DNA from: JADCRZ01 sp037718865
Lineage (GTDB): Bacteria; Bacteroidota; Bacteroidia; Chitinophagales; Chitinophagaceae
Length of the DNA stretch: 58,217 nt
NCBI GenBank assembly: GCA_037718865.1
Contig: JBBJMP010000032.1
Location: 1 to 58,217, forward strand
Reading direction: 5' to 3'
The notes under the pieces were generated by a model. That model saw only the letters and a list, made by a program, of their open reading frames with translations, made no database searches and was not told the DNA's origin. Of the stretch, positions 28,001 to 35,747 are shown piece by piece (within the stretch, counting starts at the first letter, position 1; every line of letters begins with the position of its first letter). The translations under genes were made by a program, and so were the position numbers.

Positions 28001-28280
28001 CACCAATTCATTTTTGCTGCAAAATTCTGCTTATGTAAAATTGCGCAACATAGAAATATCTTACCTGATACCTCCGGTGATTACTAAAAAGCTCAAAATA
28101 GAAAGTATACGTGCTTATTTTAACGGACAGAACCTGGCAACCTGGACAAAATTCGTAGGAATAGATCCTGAAAATGCAATAAACACATCGCTGCTTAACG
28201 ACTTTGGGGTGTTTAACAGCGCTGCCTTCAGTTACCCGGTAACAAAAATTTTCAACTTCGGACTGAACGTTCAATTTTAA
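25092..28280 (+). CDS. SusC/RagA-family TonB-dependent transporter 1
   Basis: A 1062-residue outer-membrane transporter. A signal peptide (MPGYRQLFVIVASFLSFFAN) is followed by a carboxypeptidase-D-regulatory-like domain (ITGKITSSEDGTPLSGVSIT) to about residue 100. The TonB-dependent plug has VVIGYGTQKK, FIRGRASANS, LIIVDGVERQ, IESISVLKDASS and GVIIVTTKSG. A 22-strand-type barrel follows, ending in the aromatic NFGLNVQF. SusC proteins import glycan fragments with a SusD lid. The susD gene follows 25 bp later. This is the first of two SusC/SusD pairs in tandem. Confidence 0.95.
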   Translation: MPGYRQLFVIVASFLSFFANAQTRKITGKITSSEDGTPLSGVSITIKGTRAGTTSDAKGEFSMNVNPGTNLVLSYIGFEDKEVPVGNNNLALQLTPSNSKLNTVVVIGYGTQKKKEQTAAISTVSGKDIVKSPVSDATNSLIGRVPGLFSQQRSGLPGDNGADIFIRGRASANSAALIIVDGVERQGFGDIDPNEIESISVLKDASSTALFGIKGANGVIIVTTKSGKSGKAKVSYSGNVGILEPTELPEFLDAYRSAFLHNEGEENLLKYNLLPAGYKKLFSAEDLEIYKNGTGDPLIYPNVNWYKAMTRPSWTRNQHNLNFSGGSKLTKYFVSVGYLFEDGMFKEFKTPSGYKTTPTYTRYNFRSNLDFTITKSTLLSLRMSGRLENRYSPIANAGQGNLFNRQRAGIGTLVSRISYIPAWGLPFFPEYTNPKTPEMRQLDETYNQIEDIGTLGVNTFNPYGLLKRNGYVNTDNNAIESVFVLDQKLNSILKGLSAKVTFAYDAYITGARIQTGTFTSYTLNKATKQLSVSRSTFEDALNAPGTGRSGYVKTNLQGALNYARSFGDHNVSAVFVGQRELRGAEGAQAPFANEGLVLRTTYNYKSKYFFEINGSYNGSENYPKNERYGLFPAVSAGWTLTEEKFMQHIKFLDYMKIRGSYGLIGYGNVGGSRFLFLDEYSNGGNTTGVGGGITPINNQVQFGNPTSIVNNPVAWHRQAGNPFVTWEKSIKRNVGLETSWFKDKLSANVDVFDEKRYDILLPRNNSTPNIYGEAQPFSNYGENYNSGFEAEVNYRLTRKDWRFNVSTQFTHAKNKVVKTDEALNLAANLKTTGYPINQFRGYQAIGFYQSLEEISKSPVSKVGTQVIPGDLKYVDTNGDGTIDDQDRVPIGYSDVPQNVFGIEPSVGWKGITVSALLQGANKVSANVQFDGNGRNQYYAQMFDRWTPENPVNAKWPVMRTGSTGNNPSYVTNSFLLQNSAYVKLRNIEISYLIPPVITKKLKIESIRAYFNGQNLATWTKFVGIDPENAINTSLLNDFGVFNSAAFSYPVTKIFNFGLNVQF

Positions 28281-28305
28281 CTGCGAACACCCTTAATTAT
28301 TTATC

Positions 28306-29979
28306 ATGAAATATATTTCTATTTATTTCTTGCTGGCTATCCTGGTTACCGGATGCAAAAAAGATTTTTTGCAGCGTGATCCGGGTGCACCGATCACAGA
28401 GGATAACGTTTTTGGTGACCCCGTTCTGGCCGCCCGGTTTGCTGATGCTTCCTACAATTACATGATCGACGAATTTGGCCGCATGAGTCAGGGGTATAAG
28501 GGCACCACCGGCCAGTTTTGCGATGAGGCCGTTGCTGCCGCCGCCTCCGACTCTTATCCATTTATTTCTGTTATGACCTCGGGAAAATTTCTTGACCCCA
28601 TCGCCACCGATGTTGCAGATGTATATACCCGGATGTACAGAGGAATCCGAAATACAAACGTTATGCTGTCTAAATTAGATAGCGTTCCCTGGACCGCTGC
28701 GCAAAGTCCGAAACTCATTAAAGCGCAGATGCTGTTTCTTAGAGGTATGTTCTACTTCGAGCTGGTAAAGCGTTTTGGTGGCGTGGTTTTGCTGAATAAA
28801 CCACTTACGGAAGAGGATGAAGTAGACCTGCCCAGAAACACCTACGATGAATCAGTGAACTTTATTTTGAAAGACCTTGCCGAGGCGGAAAGTTTATTTG
28901 CCACAACTACATTTGTGCTGACCTCTGGCCGGGTATACTCACCCGACCTGGATTGGGACACAAGGAATTTTGGAAGAGCTACCGCTGGTGCGGTCAAAGC
29001 ACTTCGCCTCCGCCTGTTAGTGCTGGATGCGAGCCCCAACCGCAATCCTTCCGGTACTGCCGCTAAATGGAAGAAAGCGGCTGACGCAGCTAAAGAAATT
29101 ATTAGCTGGAACAGATACGCGTTGCAAGGTCTCTATTCGGAAGTGTTAAACAGGAGCACCTCAACAGAGTATATTATGATCAAAGTAAGAGGGCCCCGCT
29201 CATTGGGAGGAATGTTGAGTGATTTTATCATGCCTCCCAGTTCCGGCGGAGCGCAAGGCTTGTTAAATCCCACCCACAATCACGTGGACCTGTATGAAAT
29301 GAGCAATGGTAAGCCCATCCATGAACCAGGCTCAGGATATAACCCCCAAGCACCGTATGCAAACAGGGATCCCCGTTTTTATAATAACCTCATTTATAAC
29401 GACCAGGCCTGGCAGGGCAGGAGGATACAGATGTATGAGGGAGGGGCTGACTACGTGCCTGCTTCAAACAGTACTACACGCACCAGGTACTATTGCAAAA
29501 GGCTTTGGCCCGAAGCCATAAGAGGGAATTCAAATGCCACCGGCTTAGTGAACTTTATCTTTTTCCGGTATGCAGAAGTGTTGTTAAATTATGCCGAAGC
29601 GCTCAATGAAGCCGAAGGCCCTGTCGCCGATGTATACACCTATGTGAACCAAATACGCACCCGGGCAAGAATGCCCGTTTTGCCGGATGGATTAACTAAG
29701 GAACAAATGCGTAAACGTATCCGCAATGAACGGGCTGTAGAATTTGCGTTTGAAGAGATGCGCTGGTGGGACCTGTTAAGATGGAGAGACGGTGAAACGA
29801 TCAGCGCCACGGTTACTGCCATGGACGTTATCAAAACTGCCAGCGGATTTACTTACCAGGTAGTGCCCTTGCCTTCGTTATACCAGCGCGAGTTTCACGA
29901 ACGTATGTTTACTTATCCTATTCCGCGGGCTGAAGTAGACAAAAGCAATGGAGTCATGAAACAGAACCCTGGCTGGTAA
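28306..29979 (+). CDS. SusD/RagB-family lipoprotein 1
   Basis: A 557-residue SusD-type glycan-binding lipoprotein. The leader MKYISIYFLLAILVTGCKKD has a lipobox with Cys17. The N-terminal SusD-like region carries the TPR scaffold, and the C-terminal RagB/SusD region has FRYAEVLLNYAEALNEAEGP, RIRNERAVEFAFEEMRWWDL and a closing NPGW. It acts as the outer-membrane lid of SusC 1, encoded immediately upstream, and sets substrate capture. A second SusC gene starts 55 bp later. Confidence 0.95.
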   Translation: MKYISIYFLLAILVTGCKKDFLQRDPGAPITEDNVFGDPVLAARFADASYNYMIDEFGRMSQGYKGTTGQFCDEAVAAAASDSYPFISVMTSGKFLDPIATDVADVYTRMYRGIRNTNVMLSKLDSVPWTAAQSPKLIKAQMLFLRGMFYFELVKRFGGVVLLNKPLTEEDEVDLPRNTYDESVNFILKDLAEAESLFATTTFVLTSGRVYSPDLDWDTRNFGRATAGAVKALRLRLLVLDASPNRNPSGTAAKWKKAADAAKEIISWNRYALQGLYSEVLNRSTSTEYIMIKVRGPRSLGGMLSDFIMPPSSGGAQGLLNPTHNHVDLYEMSNGKPIHEPGSGYNPQAPYANRDPRFYNNLIYNDQAWQGRRIQMYEGGADYVPASNSTTRTRYYCKRLWPEAIRGNSNATGLVNFIFFRYAEVLLNYAEALNEAEGPVADVYTYVNQIRTRARMPVLPDGLTKEQMRKRIRNERAVEFAFEEMRWWDLLRWRDGETISATVTAMDVIKTASGFTYQVVPLPSLYQREFHERMFTYPIPRAEVDKSNGVMKQNPGW

Positions 29980-30034
29980 TCCTGAAAGAGACCATTGACA
30001 AACTATCTCTAATTCACTGACTATACCTATTATA

Positions 30035-33000
30035 ATGAACGCCAATAACATCAAATTAATCCTATTTTGCTTTATTGCTTTTTTGCCGTTTGCCTTAAGC
30101 GCCCAGGAAACCGATGAAGAAAAAATAGATTACTCCGGATCCGTAACAGATAAAAATAAAAATCCCATAGCGAGGGCACAGATCCAGGTGCAGGAAAAAA
30201 ATACCATCCTCTTTACCGATGAAAATGGAAAGTTTACCGTAAGCACCCAGGTAAAAGATATCATCATTATCAAAAAAGAGGGATATCTCACCCAACAACT
30301 GGAATTGGACGCGCTGGCAAACTTAAACATTCAACTGGACCTGGCGTTTACCGATGCCGGTGACGAAGACGATGTGGAAATTCCATTCGGAGTTCGTAAG
30401 AAAAGGGAGATCACCGCTTCAGTAAGTTCCTATAAGGCGGCTAACCTTCCACAGATCCCACTAAGTAACCTGATCAATTCATTATCCGGCCGTATTCCGG
30501 GATTATTTATACAGCAAACAGATAACAGGCCGGGAAATGACAATGCCAATATTTTTGTGAGAGGCAGATCGTCGTATGGAAGTGCAGGCGCCAGGATTCT
30601 TGTCGATGGCGTGCAAAGAGACTTCCAGGATATGGATCTGAATGAGATCGAAAGTATAACCGTATTAAAAGATGCCGCAGCGCTGGCCTGGTACGGTCTC
30701 AGGGCAGGTCACGGTGTAGTGATGGTGACCACTAAAAAAGGAAGCGCGTTAAGGTCAAGCATCAACGTGGATATTCAGGGTGGCATACAGCAGGTTGAAA
30801 GTATTATCAAACCTCTAAGTTCATTTGAATTTGCAAGTTTATATAACGAAGCGCGCCTGAATGACAACGCCACTGCCATTTACGATAATGCAGCACTTAC
30901 TGCCTATCAGGATGGCAGCAACCCCTTTAAATATCCTGCTAATAATTTTGTCAAAGATTTTTTGAATAAAACTTCGGCAGTCCAGCGCTATGTGCTTTCG
31001 GCGGACGGTGGAAATAATACCCTCCGGTATTTTGTACTGCTGAGTTATTTAGACCAGGGTGGTATCTTCAAAAACGCCAAATCTGACGATTTTAATGCAA
31101 ATACCGGTTTTAAGCGGTTTAATTTCAGGGGAAACATCGATTTTAATGTAAATAAAAACCTCACAATCACTTTAAATGCCGGGGGCCGTTCTGAAAACCG
31201 GCTGAATCCGGGCGATAACGCCAACCCTTTCCTTAACGCGCTCTATAACACCCCGCCAAATGCCTTTCCAATTATCAATGAAGATGGAAGTTATGGTGGA
31301 ACAACAGAATTCCGTAACAACCCGCTGGGCATGATCAGGGACAGGGGTTATAACACCGTTATTGACCGGGTGCTTCTTGCCTCCATAAGTGCAAAACAAA
31401 AACTTGACTTCCTGGTACCGGGACTATCAGCCAATATTTATTATAGCTATGATGTGTCAGGAACCTACTCAGCAGGGTTGAACCGCGATTATGAGATCTA
31501 TGATTTCAATACATCCCCAACCGGATTATTCCGGACTAAAACACCATTGGGTTACCGTACCGCTGTGTTTACAAATAACAACAGGAGAAATGAATTATGG
31601 ACGGGGTTTGACTATGACCGCTTATTCGGTAACCACAGCATCAAGGCCTCCGTTCGCGGACAAAGGTATGTGAATGCTTCACCGGAAAGACTTGACTTCA
31701 GAGGGCAAGGTGTTTCCGGACGTGTAGACTATGGTTTTAAAGATAAATATTACCTCGGGCTGGTAACCAGTTATACCGGTTCGGAAAACTTCCCCCCGGA
31801 AAAGCGATATGGCTTTTTTCCAGCGGTATCGGCCGGCTGGATAGTGACTGAAGAGAACTTCCTGAAAGCGGGTAACCTGTTAAGTTACTTAAAACTCCGC
31901 GGGTCAGCAGGGCAAGCCGGCAGCAGTGATATCGGTGGAAACCGGTTTCCTTTTGAAAGTTTTTATGCGCGTAATACCGGCGGTGGCGGATATACATTTG
32001 GAACCGGATTTTCAGCTACTCCTTCAGCCAATGAAAGCAGCCTTGGAAATCCCGACATCACCTGGGAAACAATCGAGATCATAAACGCCGGTGTGGAAAT
32101 GAAATTGCTTAAGAATTCGCTTTCGCTTTCCGCCGATATTTATAAAGCACGCCGTACCGGTATTCTAACCGATGCTATCATACCCAGCATTCTTGGGCAG
32201 TCTTTAGGTACCGTTAACCAGGGTATTGTGGACAGCAAAGGCGTGGAATTAACCCTGGGATACGATAAGAAGGTCGGACAATTCAACATTTCTCTCAACG
32301 GTAACATTTTGCTTTCCGACGATAAAATCATCGCCCAGAATGGCCAGGATGGAATCCCGGACTACCAGAAATCCATCGGTTATATTGCCGGGTCTTCCCT
32401 CTTGTTTGTGTCAGATGGTTTATTCACAGATCAGGCTCAGATAGATGCAAGTCCCAGCCAAAGATCTTTCGGAAGAATAATACCCGGGGATGTTAAATAC
32501 AAGGATATCGGAAGCATCAACGGCAAACCAGACGGCCTCATTGACAATTTCGACAGGATAAGAGTGAACAAAAGAGACCTGCCCAATATTTATTATGGTT
32601 TCGGCAGCACGATCAATTACAGGATCGTTGATTTTTCAACACACTGGCAGGGCGTAAAAGGTAGAACGATAGATATCCAGGGCCTGGTAAACAGCGGCCC
32701 GTTTTTCTTTAACCGCGAAACTTTACAACGCTGGACTCCTGCAACGGCAGCAACCGCCAAATATTCCAGAGTTGGTTTGGTAGACAGGGGAAATAATACG
32801 GCCGCCTCTGATTTCTGGAGAAGATCGGGTGACTACCTCCGGTTAAAATACGTTGAACTGGGTGTTTCATTGCCGGAAGCCCTGGCAAGCAGATTCCATA
32901 TCAAGAAGACCCGCTTTTATGTAGGTGGATTCAACCTGCTGACATTTAGCAAACTGGATCTGGACATAGATCCCGAAATTCCGCAGGCAGGCAGAGGAGA

Positions 33001-33052
33001 TGCTTATCCTTACTTAAAAACCTACAGTGTAGGTTTACGGACGACCTTTTAA
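30035..33052 (+). CDS. SusC/RagA-family TonB-dependent transporter 2
   Basis: A 1005-residue SusC paralogue of the same operon. The signal peptide ends ALSAQ. The regulatory-like domain is shorter and divergent (SGSVTDKNKNPIARAQIQVQ). The plug lacks the usual VVVGYGTQKK and has PFGVRKKREITASVSSYKAA instead, then FVRGRSSYGS, ILVDGVQRDF, IESITVLKDAAALA and GVVMVTTKKG. The barrel ends YSVGLRTTF. It pairs with the SusD gene 25 bp downstream. Similar tandem pairs usually handle related parts of one substrate, but nothing here identifies it. Confidence 0.93.
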   Translation: MNANNIKLILFCFIAFLPFALSAQETDEEKIDYSGSVTDKNKNPIARAQIQVQEKNTILFTDENGKFTVSTQVKDIIIIKKEGYLTQQLELDALANLNIQLDLAFTDAGDEDDVEIPFGVRKKREITASVSSYKAANLPQIPLSNLINSLSGRIPGLFIQQTDNRPGNDNANIFVRGRSSYGSAGARILVDGVQRDFQDMDLNEIESITVLKDAAALAWYGLRAGHGVVMVTTKKGSALRSSINVDIQGGIQQVESIIKPLSSFEFASLYNEARLNDNATAIYDNAALTAYQDGSNPFKYPANNFVKDFLNKTSAVQRYVLSADGGNNTLRYFVLLSYLDQGGIFKNAKSDDFNANTGFKRFNFRGNIDFNVNKNLTITLNAGGRSENRLNPGDNANPFLNALYNTPPNAFPIINEDGSYGGTTEFRNNPLGMIRDRGYNTVIDRVLLASISAKQKLDFLVPGLSANIYYSYDVSGTYSAGLNRDYEIYDFNTSPTGLFRTKTPLGYRTAVFTNNNRRNELWTGFDYDRLFGNHSIKASVRGQRYVNASPERLDFRGQGVSGRVDYGFKDKYYLGLVTSYTGSENFPPEKRYGFFPAVSAGWIVTEENFLKAGNLLSYLKLRGSAGQAGSSDIGGNRFPFESFYARNTGGGGYTFGTGFSATPSANESSLGNPDITWETIEIINAGVEMKLLKNSLSLSADIYKARRTGILTDAIIPSILGQSLGTVNQGIVDSKGVELTLGYDKKVGQFNISLNGNILLSDDKIIAQNGQDGIPDYQKSIGYIAGSSLLFVSDGLFTDQAQIDASPSQRSFGRIIPGDVKYKDIGSINGKPDGLIDNFDRIRVNKRDLPNIYYGFGSTINYRIVDFSTHWQGVKGRTIDIQGLVNSGPFFFNRETLQRWTPATAATAKYSRVGLVDRGNNTAASDFWRRSGDYLRLKYVELGVSLPEALASRFHIKKTRFYVGGFNLLTFSKLDLDIDPEIPQAGRGDAYPYLKTYSVGLRTTF

Positions 33053-33077
33053 TTAATCCATTTTCAGCGTTTATATT

Positions 33078-34724
33078 ATGAGTAAGATCAACATACAAGT
33101 ACTGGCAGGTTTCTTTTGTATTTCCCTTGCGGTGGCAGGATGCAAGAAAGATTACCTTAGTTTCGATTACACCGACGGTGGTGTAAAGGAAGAAGATGTA
33201 TGGTCCTCCGACAGGCTTGCAAGGGGTTTTTTAAATAATGCCTATTTTGGCATACTTCGCAGGTATGATATTACCGATGGAGCTTTGCTTGCTTCCGGCT
33301 CCGATGAGGCGGTCAATTCAAACCAGGGTTCTACGATCAATATCTTTAACAACGGAACCTGGGGCCCGCTTCGCACGCTGGACGACCAGTATGTAAATAT
33401 GTACAACTACATTCGCAGAACCAACCTTTTCCTGGAGAAAAGCCTGACCAGCAAGATTGTCCCCGTTACGGCCATTCCCCCATTACGGGCAGAAGCTTTC
33501 TTCTTAAGGGCTTACTATCATTTTGAACTTTTCAAACGATACGGCGCCATCATCATCGCAAACCGTTCCTTTGCCCCCAAGGAAGAACTGGACCTTCCGA
33601 AAAATACTTTCGATGAAGTGGTTAATCAGATCTCGGCTGATTGTGATTCTGCAGCAGCGAATCTGATAGCATCCATCTCAGACCAATCGGTAACAGACAA
33701 AGGAAGGGCAACGCAGGCGGCAGCCCTGGCGCTTAAAGCAAGGACCCTGTTATACGCCGCAAGCCCCTTGAATAATACTACGGGCGATGCTACCAAATGG
33801 CAGAAGGCTGCCGATGCGGCTAAAGCTGTCATTAACCTGGGAAAACATAACCTGGTGATTACAGCCCAGTTGCCGAATATCTGGAACTATACAGACCAGG
33901 CCTTTGCCTATAACGCGGAGGTAATATTTGCGTCTGTGGCAGACAATGTAAATACGATTGAAAGCGCTAATGCGCCGATCAGTTATGATGGTGCGCGTGG
34001 CAGAACCAACCCAACCCAGGAAATGGTGGATGCCTTTGAAATGAGGACAACCGGCAAGCCCATAACCGATCCAACCTCCGGGTATGATCCGAACAACCCC
34101 TATGCCAACAGGGACTCCAGGCTTGGTTTATTTATTCTCTTTAACGGTTCCGTATTTAAATCGCCAAGGATCGTCGAAACCTTTGTAGGAGGTAAAGACA
34201 ACGTGGTCTCCAATATCAATAATACCAAAACGGGTTATTACATGCGGAAATTCCTGTACGATGCCGCGAGCTGGGCCGTTAATGCAACGAATAATGTCAG
34301 AAGACCATGGGTGCACATCAGGTATGCCGAAGTGTTGCTTAATTATGCGGAAGCCCTCAATGAAGCCCAGGGGCCCGTTGCAGATGTTCACACAAATGTA
34401 AACCTGGTGAGAACCAGGGCCGGTATGCCTGTGTTACCTGCGGGGCTGTCAAAAGAACAGATGCGTGAGCGCATTCAAAATGAAAGACGGGTGGAACTAT
34501 GTTTCGAAGAGCATCGGTTCTTTGACGTCAGGCGGTGGAAAAAAGGCGAGGAATTTTTTAATAAACCTGTATCGGGAATGCGCATAACAAAAACCGGAAC
34601 GGCGCTGACCTATGAAGTATTCACTGTTGAAACCCGCGTTTTTACCGAAAAAAATTACCGGTTCCCTTTTCCGCAATTTGAATTGAACAGAGCATCGAAT
34701 CTGGCTCAAAATCCGGGGTATTGA
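33078..34724 (+). CDS. SusD/RagB-family lipoprotein 2
   Basis: A 548-residue SusD-type lipoprotein with leader MSKINIQVLAGFFCISLAVA and lipobox AGC at Cys22. The RagB/SusD region keeps HIRYAEVLLNYAEALNEAQG, RIQNERRVELCFEEHRFFDV and the terminal NPGY. It shares several segments with SusD 1 (PTSGYDPNNPYANRDSRLG-like; LSKEQMRERI), consistent with duplication of the whole pair. It pairs with SusC 2. The FAH-family gene follows 32 bp later, so transcription probably continues. Confidence 0.94.
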   Translation: MSKINIQVLAGFFCISLAVAGCKKDYLSFDYTDGGVKEEDVWSSDRLARGFLNNAYFGILRRYDITDGALLASGSDEAVNSNQGSTINIFNNGTWGPLRTLDDQYVNMYNYIRRTNLFLEKSLTSKIVPVTAIPPLRAEAFFLRAYYHFELFKRYGAIIIANRSFAPKEELDLPKNTFDEVVNQISADCDSAAANLIASISDQSVTDKGRATQAAALALKARTLLYAASPLNNTTGDATKWQKAADAAKAVINLGKHNLVITAQLPNIWNYTDQAFAYNAEVIFASVADNVNTIESANAPISYDGARGRTNPTQEMVDAFEMRTTGKPITDPTSGYDPNNPYANRDSRLGLFILFNGSVFKSPRIVETFVGGKDNVVSNINNTKTGYYMRKFLYDAASWAVNATNNVRRPWVHIRYAEVLLNYAEALNEAQGPVADVHTNVNLVRTRAGMPVLPAGLSKEQMRERIQNERRVELCFEEHRFFDVRRWKKGEEFFNKPVSGMRITKTGTALTYEVFTVETRVFTEKNYRFPFPQFELNRASNLAQNPGY

Positions 34725-34756
34725 TCCGTTAGATAAACCTTCAATTTAATGCCGCA

Positions 34757-35593
34757 ATGAAAATCTATAAAACGAAAGATAAAATTGTTGTGGAAAGCAA
34801 CAACGCATGTTATGAAGTGACCGGCACTGACTGGGATGATCTTATTAACCGCGACGACCTGTTTGACCGTCTCGGCACAGTGATCAGCCAGCAATCCCCG
34901 TTTGGTACCTCAGACTGGCTCCTGGATCAGGAGATACTGGCTCCCATTCAAAATCAGGAGATCTGGGCAGCAGGTGTTACTTACCTGCGCAGCAAAACTG
35001 CCAGGATGGAAGAATCCAGGGAATCAGGCGCTGCCAGTTTTTATGACAAAGTATATGATGCTGAAAGACCTGAACTATTTTTCAAAGCCACTGCCCACCG
35101 CGCTGTCGGGCATAAGGATTTTGTAAACATCCGTAAAGACTCTACCTGGGACGTGCCCGAACCCGAACTTACTTTACTGATAACTTCCTCGGGAAAGATA
35201 GCCGGCTATACCATTGGCAATGATATGAGTTCACGTAGTATCGAAGGCGAAAATCCATTATACCTGCCACAGGCAAAATGTTTTGACCGGTGTGCAGGCC
35301 TTGGTCCCTGCATTTATGTACCGCAGGAACCCATCAAGCCGGAGACAAAAATTTCCATGCAGATCTTCAGGAACGGACAGAACATATTCGAAGGAAGCAC
35401 CCTTATCAGCCAAATGAAACGAAGTCATAAAGAACTGGCCGGTTACCTGTTCAGGGAAACCAGTTTTCCGCATGGTGTGTTTCTAATGACAGGTACCTGT
35501 GTGGTACCTGACAACGACTTTACCTTGCAGTCAAAAGATGACATCCAGATTTCCATTGATGACATTGGCTTGCTCATCAATATTGTTTCCTGA
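34757..35593 (+). CDS. FAH-family protein, 2-keto-3-deoxy-sugar-acid dehydratase-like
   Basis: A 278-residue member of the fumarylacetoacetate hydrolase superfamily. VPEPELTLLI supplies the metal-binding Glu residues. GYTIGNDMSSRSIEGENPLY and LPQAK match the subgroup that includes 2-keto-3-deoxy-D-arabinonate dehydratase. TGTCVVPDNDFTLQ is the usual C-terminal strand pair. It has no signal peptide and is cytoplasmic. Its place at the end of the twin SusC/SusD operon suggests a step in catabolism of a pentose or sugar acid released from the imported glycan. The exact reaction is inference. Confidence 0.8.
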   Translation: MKIYKTKDKIVVESNNACYEVTGTDWDDLINRDDLFDRLGTVISQQSPFGTSDWLLDQEILAPIQNQEIWAAGVTYLRSKTARMEESRESGAASFYDKVYDAERPELFFKATAHRAVGHKDFVNIRKDSTWDVPEPELTLLITSSGKIAGYTIGNDMSSRSIEGENPLYLPQAKCFDRCAGLGPCIYVPQEPIKPETKISMQIFRNGQNIFEGSTLISQMKRSHKELAGYLFRETSFPHGVFLMTGTCVVPDNDFTLQSKDDIQISIDDIGLLINIVS

Positions 35594-35747
35594 TGAAACT
35601 TAACGCTTATTCTATCCCGAAAAGTTCGTGAAAGACAATTAACCATATCCTGCATCCAGGCGCCTGCGAGTCCATTTAAAACCATTTCATACTATTATTT
35701 CGCTAAAGCCGTTTCTATTTCTTTCATCTTTGTAATGCAAAGCTTAT